A DNA stretch of 44,864 nt from Candidatus Bathyarchaeota archaeon (GTDB taxonomy: Archaea; Thermoproteota; Bathyarchaeia; 40CM-2-53-6). The position numbers were made by a program, and so were the translations under genes. The notes under the pieces are model-generated. The model saw only the letters and a program-made list of their open reading frames with translations, was not told the DNA's origin and searched no databases. Shown piece after piece: positions 16,932 to 25,732 of this stretch. The stretch spans positions 1 through 44,864 of the forward strand of contig VBBP01000058.1 in assembly GCA_005884195.1 (NCBI GenBank), read 5' to 3'. Numbering within the stretch: position 1 is the first letter of the stretch; each line of letters opens with the position of its first letter.

Positions 16932-16937
16932 TTTTTT
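16932..16937 (+). terminator. T-tract terminator after VOC gene
   Basis: Six consecutive T bases follow CCC, 58 bases after the stop codon, as in archaeal intrinsic termination. A separate hairpin-capable palindrome (GGACCC-CTTTCAAA-GGGTCC, 16948-16967) follows it, but it lies within the open frame of the next gene. Confidence 0.45.
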
Positions 16938-16989
16938 CGTCTCATCCGGACCCCTTTCAAAGGGTCCAATCCTGGCAGCTCTAAGTCTG

Positions 16990-17988
16990 ACGAAGGTCTA
17001 TCGAAAACCAATTCTCCTACTCTTTTTCCTCTCCCCTCTAATCGGGGAGGGGCTTTCCGGATCGACTCCTCCACTAGCATTCCTCAATCCTGGAGTGACG
17101 TTTCTCCTAGCCTCTCTCTACGGCAGTGGCGCATTGCTAGTCCGGGATTATGCGAGGCGTTGGCAGAAAGGCTGGCGGTCAATCCTGATCCTCGGCGCCG
17201 CCTACGGAATAATCGAGGAGGGAATCATGGTCCGCAGCTTCTTCAACCCAGTATGGAAAGATCTCGGGGTCCTCGGGACTTATGGACGCTGGCTCGGAAC
17301 AAATTGGGTATGGGCGGAATGGCTCGCAATCTTCCATGCGATCTTCAGCATCACCATCCCCATTTTCCTCGTTGAGCTAACATTTCCACAATCTAAGACT
17401 CGGATCTGGCTCTCGTCAAGGATGCGAGTTCTCTTCCATGGCCTTTTAGTTCTCGCAATAATTCTCGGCTTCTTCGCCTTTCCTTACGACCCCGGCGTAC
17501 TTGCCATAGCGGGTTGCATCGCAGCGGTCGTCGCTCTAGGGTGGTTCGCGAAGCGGATCTCAAAAATTTCTCCAGTACAACGAAATCTCAAGGTATCCTG
17601 GAAGATCCTCGTCCCTCTCGGATTCTCAGTACCAGCAGTATTCTTCTTCTTTTTCAACAGCGCATTGATCCCGATCGCTGCGGGGACCATGATTATTGGA
17701 GCTTTCATGGTTCTTGGCTATGAGAGGCTGCTTACCAGTTGGGCCCGGAAAGGATTCAATGATCTCCAGAAACTCGGCCTCATGACCGGGGCAATAGGCT
17801 TCTTCGCGCTTTTCTTCGACTTCATCCTCGATCTCTTGCTCGGAAGGATAGGAACAATTGTTTTGGGAGTTGTTTTCATCACTTACCTCCTCTGGATCAG
17901 AAAGAACATCCTTGCGCGCCTCCCCAGAATCCAAGATCCAGTTCAACCCAAACCGAACATGCCAAAATCTACTGAACCTAGCCTATGA
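16990..17988 (+). CDS. Polytopic membrane protein, uncharacterised, with unclear start
   Basis: About 330 residues with eight or so hydrophobic helices and a short Pro/Lys-rich cytoplasmic tail. I do not recognise the family. The segment GAAYGIIEEGIMVRSFFNPVW holds a conserved-looking Glu-Glu inside a helix, reminiscent of intramembrane enzymes such as CPBB/CAAX proteases, but the rest of that signature is not visible. The first canonical start (GTG 17095) falls inside what is clearly coding sequence: upstream in frame lie KVYRKPILLLFFLSPL and more, a good first helix with a basic n-region. No ATG, GTG or TTG exists between the in-frame TAG at 16906 and 17095. ACG 16990 (before AAG GTC TAT CGA AAA) is the start I prefer, tentatively. 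Confidence 0.65.
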   Translation, partial: TKVYRKPILLLFFLSPLIGEGLSGSTPPLAFLNPGVTFLLASLYGSGALLVRDYARRWQKGWRSILILGAAYGIIEEGIMVRSFFNPVWKDLGVLGTYGRWLGTNWVWAEWLAIFHAIFSITIPIFLVELTFPQSKTRIWLSSRMRVLFHGLLVLAIILGFFAFPYDPGVLAIAGCIAAVVALGWFAKRISKISPVQRNLKVSWKILVPLGFSVPAVFFFFFNSALIPIAAGTMIIGAFMVLGYERLLTSWARKGFNDLQKLGLMTGAIGFFALFFDFILDLLLGRIGTIVLGVVFITYLLWIRKNILARLPRIQDPVQPKPNMPKSTEPSL

Positions 17989-18240
17989 TAAACGAGCGCG
18001 AAGAATCTGTTGGAATCCTGATGTTCCGCCTTTTTCTGAAACAGTTTTTTCTGCGAACTCTTGTTTTCCCCAACCTTCTCTTAGCTCGTTCGGGTGATCG
18101 ATTTTTTCCGCTCGCCACCCTTCACAAAACACAAACAGGCCCTTAGCCTCCGATCAGACCAATAGGTAAACAGGCTTCAAAACTCAGAAAACTCCCTAAA
18201 ACCGGTGATAATCGCCTAAACTCGGCGAGAATGAAATATC
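17989..18240 (+). terminator. Intergenic stretch with several T tracts
   Basis: The gap after the membrane protein gene contains T5 near 18032, T6 near 18046 and T6 near 18104 on the plus strand. These are a likely multi-site transcription terminator. I see no coding sequence or RNA gene here. Confidence 0.4.
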
Positions 18241-18248
18241 TTATATAG
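18241..18248 (+). promoter_or_regulatory. TATA box of membrane/zinc-ribbon cluster
   Basis: TTATATAG lies 30-37 bases before ATG 18278 and is the strongest TATA-like match in the gap. It predicts a transcript start about 5-10 bases before the start codon of the first of three small membrane-protein genes. Confidence 0.6.
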
Positions 18249-18277
18249 CGTAAGGGCGAGGCAAAGCCTGACTGAAT

Positions 18278-18784
18278 ATGGGAGATAAGCCAACAGCCGC
18301 AATGGTTCTATCCCTGATAGGTGGGTTATTCGTAATCTTCGGAGGAGCCGCCCTTGCGTTCGTAGGGTCACTAATCGGCTCCCTTAACGTTACGGGCACA
18401 GGGACTGCCAGTAATACTGCATTGGGATTAGGAATCGCAGGCGTAATCATGGGAATCATCATGGTTGTTGGAGGGTTCATGATGTACTCCAAGCCAACCA
18501 GCGCCAAGATGTGGGGCGTCATAGTATTGATACTCTCGATAATTAGCTGGGTCACCGCCCTCGGAGGCTTCTTCATCGGCTTCCTCCTAGGACTAATTGG
18601 CAGTATACTGGCACTGACCTTCAAGCCGACTATGGCTCCAGGTGCCATGCCTCCACCTATGATGAGTTCGTCAATGCCGATGGGCTCGGCCCCAATGGGA
18701 TCGATGGGTATGACTTGCAAGAACTGTGGAGCAAGCATACCTGCTGGGGCAACACGTTGCCCTAGTTGCGGAGCGAACCTTTAG
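18278..18784 (+). CDS. Four-helix membrane protein with C-terminal zinc ribbon
   Basis: A 168-residue protein with about four transmembrane helices (residues 8-35, 48-70, 80-95 and 97-115), a Met/Pro/Ser-rich flexible linker, and a C-terminal zinc ribbon TCKNCGASIPAGATRCPSCGANL (CxxC 146-149 and CxxC 161-164, approximate). The family is common in archaea and uncharacterised; the ribbon should face the cytoplasm and may bind partners. It is the first gene of a same-strand cluster, two bases ahead of the next one. The product is not an enzyme as far as can be seen. Confidence 0.75.
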   Translation: MGDKPTAAMVLSLIGGLFVIFGGAALAFVGSLIGSLNVTGTGTASNTALGLGIAGVIMGIIMVVGGFMMYSKPTSAKMWGVIVLILSIISWVTALGGFFIGFLLGLIGSILALTFKPTMAPGAMPPPMMSSSMPMGSAPMGSMGMTCKNCGASIPAGATRCPSCGANL

Positions 18785-18786
18785 TC

Positions 18787-19296
18787 ATGCAACCGAAACC
18801 ACCGCGACCGACCGGCGTAACAATTCTTGCCGTACTAGCGATACTAGGAGCACTCGGGCTTCTGTTTAGCGGAGCAGCGCTGATCGGACTTGGACTCCTC
18901 CTTGGTACGCTAGCAGCAACCGTTGACATTACGAACGCCATCAACAATGCCGGCTATCCCGGATTGAGCTCGCTGGGCGTTGGAACGCTATCGGCGCTCA
19001 TAATCGCCCTAGGCGCCGTAGTCGCGATTCTCGGAATCCTCTATCTCGCAGTCGGAATCGGATTCTTCGGTGGAAAAAGATGGGCATGGACCCTAGGAAT
19101 CATAGTAAGTGTCATCGGAATAGTTCTCGCCATAGTTCAGTTGGCTTTCGGCAACTACGGCAGTATCCTTTCGCTGATAATCTCGCTGTTGATAGTCTAC
19201 TACCTGATGAGACCGCACGTCAAAACCTTCTTCGGTAAAGGAACCCTGATGGCATCACCCGCTACAACGCCAGGAACCGGCTCCTCGAAGCCCTAG
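18787..19296 (+). CDS. Small membrane protein, paralogue of the 19432-20064 product
   Basis: 169 residues from ATG 18787, with N-terminus MQPKPPRPTGVTILAVLAIL, four hydrophobic helices, and the sequence GIGFFGGKRWAWTLGIIVS before the third helix. The same order appears in the product of 19432-20064 (MQKPPRPIGITILGIIEIL, GVGFLHGKGWAWTLGMIFT, and MRPHVKTFFGKGT against TRSHVKVFFGKGT), so the two arose by duplication. This copy lacks the C-terminal zinc ribbon and ends soon after FFGKGTLM. The start at 18787 lies two bases after the previous stop; an overlapping upstream start at 18766 is less likely. Function is unknown. Confidence 0.75.
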   Translation: MQPKPPRPTGVTILAVLAILGALGLLFSGAALIGLGLLLGTLAATVDITNAINNAGYPGLSSLGVGTLSALIIALGAVVAILGILYLAVGIGFFGGKRWAWTLGIIVSVIGIVLAIVQLAFGNYGSILSLIISLLIVYYLMRPHVKTFFGKGTLMASPATTPGTGSSKP

Positions 19297-19431
19297 TCGA
19301 GCCATTATCTCAAGCAATCAGAATCAACCTTCTTCTCCCCATCCCGATCGCCTATTCCGTCATGGCTCACTGTTCGAGAAGGAGGTTGGTAACAGTCCGC
19401 TTAACACCTTCCGTTAAGACTCGATTTTCCC

Positions 19432-20064
19432 ATGATGCAGAAGCCTCCGCGACCGATCGGCATTACAATTCTTGGGATAATTGAGATCCTGATTGGGGTC
19501 CTCGGACTTCTAGTTAGCATCGCGATAATCGGCGTGTCAGCCCTTTTCTCGACCCTTCCCACAGTCGGAACCCTGATCGGTACTGTAGGAGTCGTCATTG
19601 GTGGAGTGTTTGCTTTCTTCAGCCTCATCTGGCTGGCAACCGGGGTCGGTTTTCTCCATGGAAAAGGTTGGGCCTGGACCCTCGGGATGATCTTCACAGT
19701 CCTCTCCATACTCGGCGCGGCCTACGTCGCGTTCACCGGGGTCTATCAAGCCGGGTACGCCTTAGTCTTCTGGATTATCATGATCATCTATCTTACCAGG
19801 TCTCACGTCAAAGTTTTCTTCGGCAAGGGAACGGTTCCAAGCTACATGCCGGCGATGAACACTCAGCCGACAATGCGATCTGCTCCAGTTCTCCAATCAC
19901 AGACTCAGTATGCTCCAATGGCTTCGCCCACCCTCCAGTACAACCCAACCCCAGCACCTATGCCTGCACAGACACCGGCGACAGCGACCGGGAAGTGTCG
20001 CTCTTGCGGCATGCCCTTGGCTCCAGGCAATTCCTTCTGCACTAACTGCGGCGCGAAACAGTAG
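19432..20064 (+). CDS. Small membrane protein with C-terminal zinc ribbon
   Basis: A 210-residue paralogue of the 18787-19296 product: four hydrophobic helices, the GKGWAWTLG loop and RSHVKVFFGKGT at the end of the membrane part. It then adds a Pro/Gln/Thr-rich linker of about 55 residues and a zinc ribbon (CRSCG...FCTNCG). It thus combines the membrane part of one neighbour with the tail type of the other (18278-18784). Its 3' end overlaps the convergent NUDIX gene by 23 bases. Role unknown; membrane anchoring of a cytoplasmic zinc ribbon is what can be seen. Confidence 0.75.
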   Translation: MMQKPPRPIGITILGIIEILIGVLGLLVSIAIIGVSALFSTLPTVGTLIGTVGVVIGGVFAFFSLIWLATGVGFLHGKGWAWTLGMIFTVLSILGAAYVAFTGVYQAGYALVFWIIMIIYLTRSHVKVFFGKGTVPSYMPAMNTQPTMRSAPVLQSQTQYAPMASPTLQYNPTPAPMPAQTPATATGKCRSCGMPLAPGNSFCTNCGAKQ

Positions 20065-20641
20065 CTCTCTTTACCGGTAGAATCGTAGGCTGGGCTATTC
20101 CGAGGGCAGACGCGGTCGGTGAATGAACAATCTCACCACGCCATAACCGCTTGTAGGCATCCCGGACTCCAAGGGTTTTGACTTCCATGCCAAACTCGTA
20201 CGGCTCTCGATGCAAATCTCCGTTCTTCAGTCTACGGGCGAGATAGGCGTAGGCTCTTTGCGAGGATATTCCTGGAGAGGGATGGAACCATCCGAGTCTC
20301 TTCCAGAATCTGGCGGAGTATCCTGTTTCCTCTTCTAGCTCCCGCCTAGCACAAGCCTCCGGACTCTCACCCTTCTCAATATGGCCCGCTGGCAGCTCTA
20401 GCTCCCAGCCCTGAATCGCATGTCGATAGTTCCAGATCATTACAAGCTTGTCGCGGCCAAGAACCGGGACTACGATTGAGAAGTCGTCAACGAGTAGTCG
20501 AGGGTGAACCATTTCGAAACCAGTCTTGGAGAGGATCCGGTCCTTGTGAAGCCTCAGGTCGCCCAGAGTTGCGATCCTTTTACTTTCCAGAGTCTTCCAG
20601 GGCTTCGGGGTCTTTCGAAACTTCAGGTTCTCTCGTGGCAA
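20042..20641 (-). CDS. NUDIX hydrolase, ADP-ribose pyrophosphatase-like
   Basis: A 199-residue enzyme with a full NUDIX box, G-x5-E-x7-RELEEETGY, at about residues 86-108 (GHIEKGE...ARRELEEETGY). The preceding WELELPAG and the N-terminal beta-rich region with VDDFSIVVPVL resemble ADP-ribose/NAD-derivative pyrophosphatases, which cleave X-P-P-ribose compounds with Mg. It may connect to the nicotinamide salvage genes 5 kb away, but that is only a theme. It overlaps the convergent membrane-protein gene by 23 bases and is followed upstream by a GNAT gene on the same strand. Confidence 0.88.
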   Translation of the reverse strand: MPRENLKFRKTPKPWKTLESKRIATLGDLRLHKDRILSKTGFEMVHPRLLVDDFSIVVPVLGRDKLVMIWNYRHAIQGWELELPAGHIEKGESPEACARRELEEETGYSARFWKRLGWFHPSPGISSQRAYAYLARRLKNGDLHREPYEFGMEVKTLGVRDAYKRLWRGEIVHSPTASALGIAQPTILPVKRATVSRRS

Positions 20642-20652
20642 GAACGGACACG

Positions 20653-21246
20653 TTATGCAATGGTCTTGCGCATGAGCAAGTGTTTCTCACCCAGCTTGGC
20701 GTGGGCTTTGAAGCCTTCCCTCTCATACATCGCCACCGTTCCAAACCAGAGAGCCCATGATCCACCTTCCTTGGAAGTGGGCGGGTAAGCTTCGACTATT
20801 CCGCCACCTTGTTTTCGAATGGAATCCAGAGTGGCCTTCAAGGCGACCCCCGCGACGCCTTTTTTCCTGAAATCTCTGTCCACGAAGAAGCATGTGAGAC
20901 GCCAGAGTTTTCGGCCTTGATCAGCTGATAGGTCCAGTTTGTTGTAGTTGCGACCTGAATCGATCCGAGGCAACTCCTCTTTCGGACCATACTGGCACCA
21001 TCCGACGGCTTGGCCCCCTGCGTATACTAGAATCCCGTGAGAACGGCCACGGTTGACCAGAGTTTTTTTCTCTGTTCGATTCAGCGCGATAGCATCTTTT
21101 CGTTCCAAGCCCTGTTTGAGTAGACGGCCTTCCGGATGGTGGTAGAAGGTGCACCAGCAGCCCCCTTGGACCCCGTTGTGTTTCGCGAAAAACTTATCGA
21201 AATCAGGCCAAGTTGTGGAGTTCAGCTCCTTGACCTCATAGTTGAT
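20653..21246 (-). CDS. GNAT acetyltransferase, start codon not canonical
   Basis: A GNAT-fold protein of about 197 residues. The acetyl-CoA binding segment is FFVDRDFRKKGVAGVALKATL, and a family-typical GGCWCTFYHHP lies near the N-terminus. The latter, with YEVKELNSTTWPDFDKFF before it, is encoded upstream of the first canonical start (TTG 21108). From there back to the 3' end of the mutase gene no ATG, GTG or TTG is in frame. ATC 21246 (before AAC TAT GAG) and ACG 21279 are possible; a lost base after the ATG at 21237-21235 would also explain it. It sits directly downstream of the mutase stop, so it may depend on coupled translation. The substrate is unknown. Confidence 0.75.
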   Translation of the reverse strand: MNYEVKELNSTTWPDFDKFFAKHNGVQGGCWCTFYHHPEGRLLKQGLERKDAIALNRTEKKTLVNRGRSHGILVYAGGQAVGWCQYGPKEELPRIDSGRNYNKLDLSADQGRKLWRLTCFFVDRDFRKKGVAGVALKATLDSIRKQGGGIVEAYPPTSKEGGSWALWFGTVAMYEREGFKAHAKLGEKHLLMRKTIA

Positions 21247-21296
21247 CCGAGTTCGTGTTGATGCGGCTATCTTCTTCGTTGCCGGGGTCCCCTTGA

Positions 21297-23045
21297 TTAT
21301 AGAATCGGTGGTTCTTTGTAGTCCCCGAAAATCTTCCGTCCCACGTCCATGATCTCCCCCAGCGTAGCGTAAGCTCTGACTGCCTTGACAAGGGGGTACA
21401 TCGAATTCGCTTTCTCATCCTTGAACGTCTTCCGCAGCTCATTCAAGGCCTGCTCGACCTTGTTGTTGTCCCGCGTTTCCCGCACCATGTCTATCCTTGC
21501 GATCTGGCGCCTTTGAGCCTCCTCGTTTATCTTCAAAGTATCGATGGGCTTTTTCTCCTCGATCTGGTATTTGTTCACGCCGACAACAATCCGATCCCCT
21601 CTTTCCAGTTCCTGCTGGTAGCGATAGGAATTCTCAGCGATCTCTCGCTGTATGAAACCGGTCTTGATTGCGTTCAGCAATCCGCCTGCCCGCTCTATCT
21701 TGTCGAAGTACTGGAACGCGCGTTCTTCCATTTCATCAGTTAGCCATTCTAGATAGTACGAGCCAGCTAAGGGGTCGATTGTGTCAGCCACGCCGGTCTC
21801 TTCTGCGATAATTTGTTGGGTGCGGAGCGCAACAGTAGCCGCCGCCTCCGATGGCAACGCCCAGGCTTCATCGTAAGAGTTGGTGTGAAGCGACTGGGTC
21901 CCACCGAGGACCGTCGCTAGCGCTTCGATGGTCGTTCGGACAATATTGTTGAGGGGTTGTTGCCATGTGAGTGACGCTCCAGAGTTCTGGGCGTGCGTCC
22001 TCAGCAACAGTGACCTGGAGTCTTTGACCTTGTATTTGTCCTTCAACACACGGGCCCAGATTCGTCGGGCGGCCCGGAATTTTGCGACCTCTTCGAAGAA
22101 GTCCATTCCGCAGTTGAAGAAGAAGGATAGACGGGGCGCGAAATCCTCCACCTTCAACCCTGCGTCAAGTCCAAGATCCACGTACGCGAAGCCGTCTGCA
22201 AGTGTGAAAGCTAACTCTTGAACTGCACTGGATCCCGCTTCGCGGATATGGTAGCCGCTGATACTGATGTAGTTCCATTGCGGCATCTCTTTCGTGCAAT
22301 ATACCATCATGTCCCGGATGATCCTGAGATGCGCCTCGGGAGGAAAGGCCCATTCTTTCTGGGCGATGTACTCTTTCAGAATATCCGCCTGAACTGTTCC
22401 GCGCAGATCTTTTGGCTTCAGGCCTTGTCTTTCGGCAACACCAACGTACATCGCTGTCAGAACGGATGCTGGGGCGTTGATCGTCATACTCGTGCTCACT
22501 TTCTCCAGCGGTATGCCTTCTAGAATGATCTCCATGTCTTTCAACGAGCCAACCGACACCCCGCAACGACCTACTTCGCCCTCAGCCCGAGGACTATCGG
22601 GATCGTACCCATACAGCGTGGGCATGTCGAAAGCGATGCTCAGGCCCGTCTCACCATGCTCGAGCAAGTAGTGAAGACGCTTGTTAGTGTCTTCAGGAGT
22701 TCCGAAGCCTGAGAACATGCGCATCGTCCATGGCCGTCCACGGTACATCGTCGGGTACACTCCACGGACATACGGATACTCGCCAGGTAACCCAATCTGC
22801 TCGGACTGGTTTAGATACGACACGTCTTCTGGAGTGTAGATTCTTTTCACAGGAACATCTGACAAGTTTCGGAATTCCTGTTTCTGTTCAGGGCTACCGC
22901 GGATCCATGGTTTGAGCGTCTTGGCCTCCCACCGGACCCTCTCCTGTCTTATCTTTGCAAGCTGCTTCTTGTCGAATGTGGTGGGCAGAGCCTTTCGTTC
23001 CCGCTTGATCTCGTCTAGAACCCTCTTCCAGTAACCTTTTGCCAA
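21297..23045 (-). CDS. B12-dependent acyl-CoA mutase large subunit (methylmalonyl-CoA mutase family), paralogue 1
   Basis: About 582 residues of the adenosylcobalamin mutase catalytic subunit (TIM barrel that holds acyl-CoA). Visible are [59 protein letters not shown] and [15 protein letters not shown]. No B12-binding domain is present, so a separate small subunit is needed. In true methylmalonyl-CoA mutase a Tyr follows the RQ of this loop; here the loop reads RMF, and Phe is the residue found in isobutyryl-CoA mutase. Substrate may therefore differ. The frame is open to 23273 but would overlap the divergent MeaB gene; TTG 23045 gives the usual family length. Confidence 0.88.
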   Translation of the reverse strand: MAKGYWKRVLDEIKRERKALPTTFDKKQLAKIRQERVRWEAKTLKPWIRGSPEQKQEFRNLSDVPVKRIYTPEDVSYLNQSEQIGLPGEYPYVRGVYPTMYRGRPWTMRMFSGFGTPEDTNKRLHYLLEHGETGLSIAFDMPTLYGYDPDSPRAEGEVGRCGVSVGSLKDMEIILEGIPLEKVSTSMTINAPASVLTAMYVGVAERQGLKPKDLRGTVQADILKEYIAQKEWAFPPEAHLRIIRDMMVYCTKEMPQWNYISISGYHIREAGSSAVQELAFTLADGFAYVDLGLDAGLKVEDFAPRLSFFFNCGMDFFEEVAKFRAARRIWARVLKDKYKVKDSRSLLLRTHAQNSGASLTWQQPLNNIVRTTIEALATVLGGTQSLHTNSYDEAWALPSEAAATVALRTQQIIAEETGVADTIDPLAGSYYLEWLTDEMEERAFQYFDKIERAGGLLNAIKTGFIQREIAENSYRYQQELERGDRIVVGVNKYQIEEKKPIDTLKINEEAQRRQIARIDMVRETRDNNKVEQALNELRKTFKDEKANSMYPLVKAVRAYATLGEIMDVGRKIFGDYKEPPIL

Positions 23046-23165
23046 AACACGATCACGAAACAGTAGAAGATGCCCGGAGGTTGCTATTTTTCCATTATCC
23101 TGACGCCCCTCGTCGCCGAATCTTGAAATACGCTCTCGAGGCGAGAACGGAACCGAGAATTTCAC

Positions 23166-24116
23166 TTGGCTCGGGAGCTTTCTTCTCAGGTTCTCAAGGG
23201 AGACCATAGAGCAGTTGCCAAGGCGATATCGATAGTCGAGGCAGGTGGGGAGCCGAGCCGGAAACTCATCCAAGAATTATACCCGCATACAGGCCGAGCG
23301 TTCACCATCGGCGTAACCGGTCCAACCGGGACGGGCAAGAGCACCCTCGTCAACAAGATAATCGAAGAATATCGGAAGAGAGAACGTAGCGTGGGAGTTC
23401 TAGCCATCGACCCGTCCAGTGCGTTCACAGGCGGCGCGTTGCTGGGGGACCGAGTCCGGATGATGGACCACAGTCTAGAGAGGAAAGTCTACATTAGAAG
23501 CATGGCCTCCAGAGGCGACCTGGGGGGACTCGCTCGCGCTGCGAGAAACACTATACGAGTTTTGGATGCGGCCGGCATGGACCTCATTATCGTCGAGACA
23601 GTGGGAGCAGGCCAGACGGAGGTCCAAATCGCCACCACAGTCGATGCCACGGTAGTTGTATTGATGCCCCAGTTGGGCGACGAGGTCCAGGCGTTCAAAG
23701 CGGGTTTCGCAGAGATCGGTGACTTGTTCGTCATCAACAAGGCAGACCTGGCCAACCCCGCTAAGACAATCTACAACATCGCAAGCGGTTTGCAAGAGAG
23801 AGATGGATGGAGGCCGCCGGTTCTGAAGACCGTCGCAATCAAGGGAACAGGCATACCTGCGGTCGTAGATTCGCTCGAAAAATTCCGGAAACACTTGGAG
23901 GCGAGGGGCCTCAGAGAGAAAAGATTGAGGAGGAGAATCGAGTCTGAACTGGTGGACGCTGCATTCTCAGATTTCCATGATCAAACAGTCGAGCGTCTCA
24001 GAGATCAGAAAGAACTCGACGCGCTGGTTGGAAGAGTTGTCAAACTTGAACTGGACCCAGAGACAGCTGCGTCGAAACTTGTGGCGATTATTGCAAAAAT
24101 GGGAGCGAGAGCTTGA
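23166..24116 (+). CDS. meaB: MeaB/ArgK-type GTPase, mutase chaperone
   Basis: A 316-residue G3E-family GTPase that guards B12-dependent mutases, controlling cofactor loading and release of damaged cofactor. Motifs: Walker [13 protein letters not shown] near residue 50, [18 protein letters not shown] near 84, ETVGAGQTE (switch, near 143) and the guanine-specifying NKAD near 190. The C-terminal helices that form the dimer are present. It starts at TTG 23166, and its stop overlaps the TTG start of the second mutase (TTGA), so these two are co-translated. Placement between two mutase large subunits supports the role. Confidence 0.93.
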   Translation: MARELSSQVLKGDHRAVAKAISIVEAGGEPSRKLIQELYPHTGRAFTIGVTGPTGTGKSTLVNKIIEEYRKRERSVGVLAIDPSSAFTGGALLGDRVRMMDHSLERKVYIRSMASRGDLGGLARAARNTIRVLDAAGMDLIIVETVGAGQTEVQIATTVDATVVVLMPQLGDEVQAFKAGFAEIGDLFVINKADLANPAKTIYNIASGLQERDGWRPPVLKTVAIKGTGIPAVVDSLEKFRKHLEARGLREKRLRRRIESELVDAAFSDFHDQTVERLRDQKELDALVGRVVKLELDPETAASKLVAIIAKMGARA

Positions 24117-25693
24117 CTGAGCCTGTAACAACAGACTCTGGGATACCAGTCAAGAAGTTCTACGAGAAAAAAGATGTTCCATCCAACTGGTCAAAGTCAA
24201 TGGGAAGACCGGGCCAATTCCCGTATACACGGGGCATCTACGATGGAATGTATCGGGACCGGCTGTGGACCATGCGCCAGTACACGGGGTTTGGTTCAGC
24301 TCGAGAAACTAACCGGCGCTTCAAGTATTTGATATCTCACGGCGAGACCGGGCTCAGCACGGCGTTTGACCTTCCAACACAGCTCGGCCTCGATTCGGAC
24401 CATCCTAGGGCGGCAGGGGAAGTTGGCAGGGTAGGAGTTGCGATCAGCAGCGTCCATGACATGAGATGTCTCTTCGAGGGAATCGACCTTGGAAAAGTAA
24501 GCACCAGCATGACAATCAACGCTACCGCACCCATTCTGCTTTCTCTCTACATCGCCGTTGGAATGGAACAAGGGATCCCTCAGAACAAGTTGAGGGGAAC
24601 AACACAGAATGATATTCTGAAAGAATACATCGCGAGAAACACGTACATCTATCCTCCAGAATCATCGCTGAGACTCTCAGTCGATCTCATCGAGTACTGC
24701 GCTCACAAAATGCCCCGTTGGCACCCTATCAGTATCAGCGGCTACCACATCCGCGAGTCAGGGTCGAATGCGATTCAGGAACTGGGTTTCTGCTTTGCAA
24801 ATGCAATCGAATATGTGAAGGCGGCTCTTGACCGAGGACTCAAGATCGACCAGTTCGCCCCCCAACTGTCCTTCTTCTTTGCCTGCCGGAACGATTTCTT
24901 AGAGGAGATCGCGAAATTCAGAGCGGCGCGCAGAATCTGGGCTAACATAATGAGGGACCATTTCAAAGCCCGAGACCCCGAATCGTGCATGCTACGGTTT
25001 CACACCCAGACGAGCGGTGAGACGTTGACTGCACAGCAACCTGACAACAATATTGTCCGAGTCGCAATCCAAGCCCTCGCAGGGGTCCTCGGCGGAACAC
25101 AATCTCTCCACACAAATTCCAGAGACGAGGCACTATCCCTACCCACTGAGGAGTCTGTGCGAATTGCGCTGCGGACACAACAGATTATCGCGCACGAATC
25201 TGGAGTCACAAGAACAGCTGATCCCTTAGCTGGAAGCCACTATCTGGAATACTTGACGAGAAACCTTGAGGCCAAGGCAACAGATCTCTTAGAGAAAGTG
25301 GAAGATCTAGGTGGAGCAAGAAAGGCGATAGAATCAGGATTCGTCCATCGCGAGATACAGGAGAGTGCGTACAAATTCCAGAAATCAGTGGACGAAGGCA
25401 GAACGACTATCGTGGGAGTGAACAGATTTACCGAGGGGAGTAACGAGCGGAAGATCCAGCGCATCGACCCCAACCTTGAGAGAGCCCAAATCAGACAATT
25501 GAAAAAGATGAAAGCATCGAGAAACACAATCCAGGTCCAAAATGCCCTTAGACGTTTGTCCGGGTCCGCGAGGCATCAACAGAATCTCGTAGGTGACATC
25601 TTGAGTGCCGTCCGAGCCAATTGTACCGTGGGCGAGATCAGCGACGTTTTGAGAGAGGCTTTCGGAGAATATCGTGTAAGAATCGGCGTTTGA
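24113..25693 (+). CDS. Methylmalonyl-CoA mutase large subunit, paralogue 2
   Basis: A 526-residue catalytic subunit, TIM-barrel type, without a B12-binding domain. It carries FPYTRGIYDGMYRDRLWTMRQYTGFG with Tyr 57 (the RQY form found in methylmalonyl-CoA mutase), [43 protein letters not shown] and [15 protein letters not shown]. It resembles archaeal two-subunit mutases and probably interconverts methylmalonyl-CoA and succinyl-CoA. It overlaps the MeaB stop codon. The small subunit and the epimerase are not in the window. Confidence 0.9.
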   Translation: MTEPVTTDSGIPVKKFYEKKDVPSNWSKSMGRPGQFPYTRGIYDGMYRDRLWTMRQYTGFGSARETNRRFKYLISHGETGLSTAFDLPTQLGLDSDHPRAAGEVGRVGVAISSVHDMRCLFEGIDLGKVSTSMTINATAPILLSLYIAVGMEQGIPQNKLRGTTQNDILKEYIARNTYIYPPESSLRLSVDLIEYCAHKMPRWHPISISGYHIRESGSNAIQELGFCFANAIEYVKAALDRGLKIDQFAPQLSFFFACRNDFLEEIAKFRAARRIWANIMRDHFKARDPESCMLRFHTQTSGETLTAQQPDNNIVRVAIQALAGVLGGTQSLHTNSRDEALSLPTEESVRIALRTQQIIAHESGVTRTADPLAGSHYLEYLTRNLEAKATDLLEKVEDLGGARKAIESGFVHREIQESAYKFQKSVDEGRTTIVGVNRFTEGSNERKIQRIDPNLERAQIRQLKKMKASRNTIQVQNALRRLSGSARHQQNLVGDILSAVRANCTVGEISDVLREAFGEYRVRIGV

Positions 25694-25732
25694 CGTGGAT
25701 CGCTTAAGGACTTTGGATCAGAAGATCTTCAG

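Noticed and set aside
16895-16985. TAGCTCAGCGCGG followed by GGGTCCAATCC, superficially tRNA-like
   Set aside because: The D arm does not close, no anticodon stem can be drawn, a T6 tract interrupts the middle, and the 3' part overlaps an open coding frame.
17995-18060. TGATGTT...CTGA, possible C/D box RNA
   Set aside because: The C box departs from RTGATGA, no C'/D' pair is present and the stretch is dominated by T tracts.
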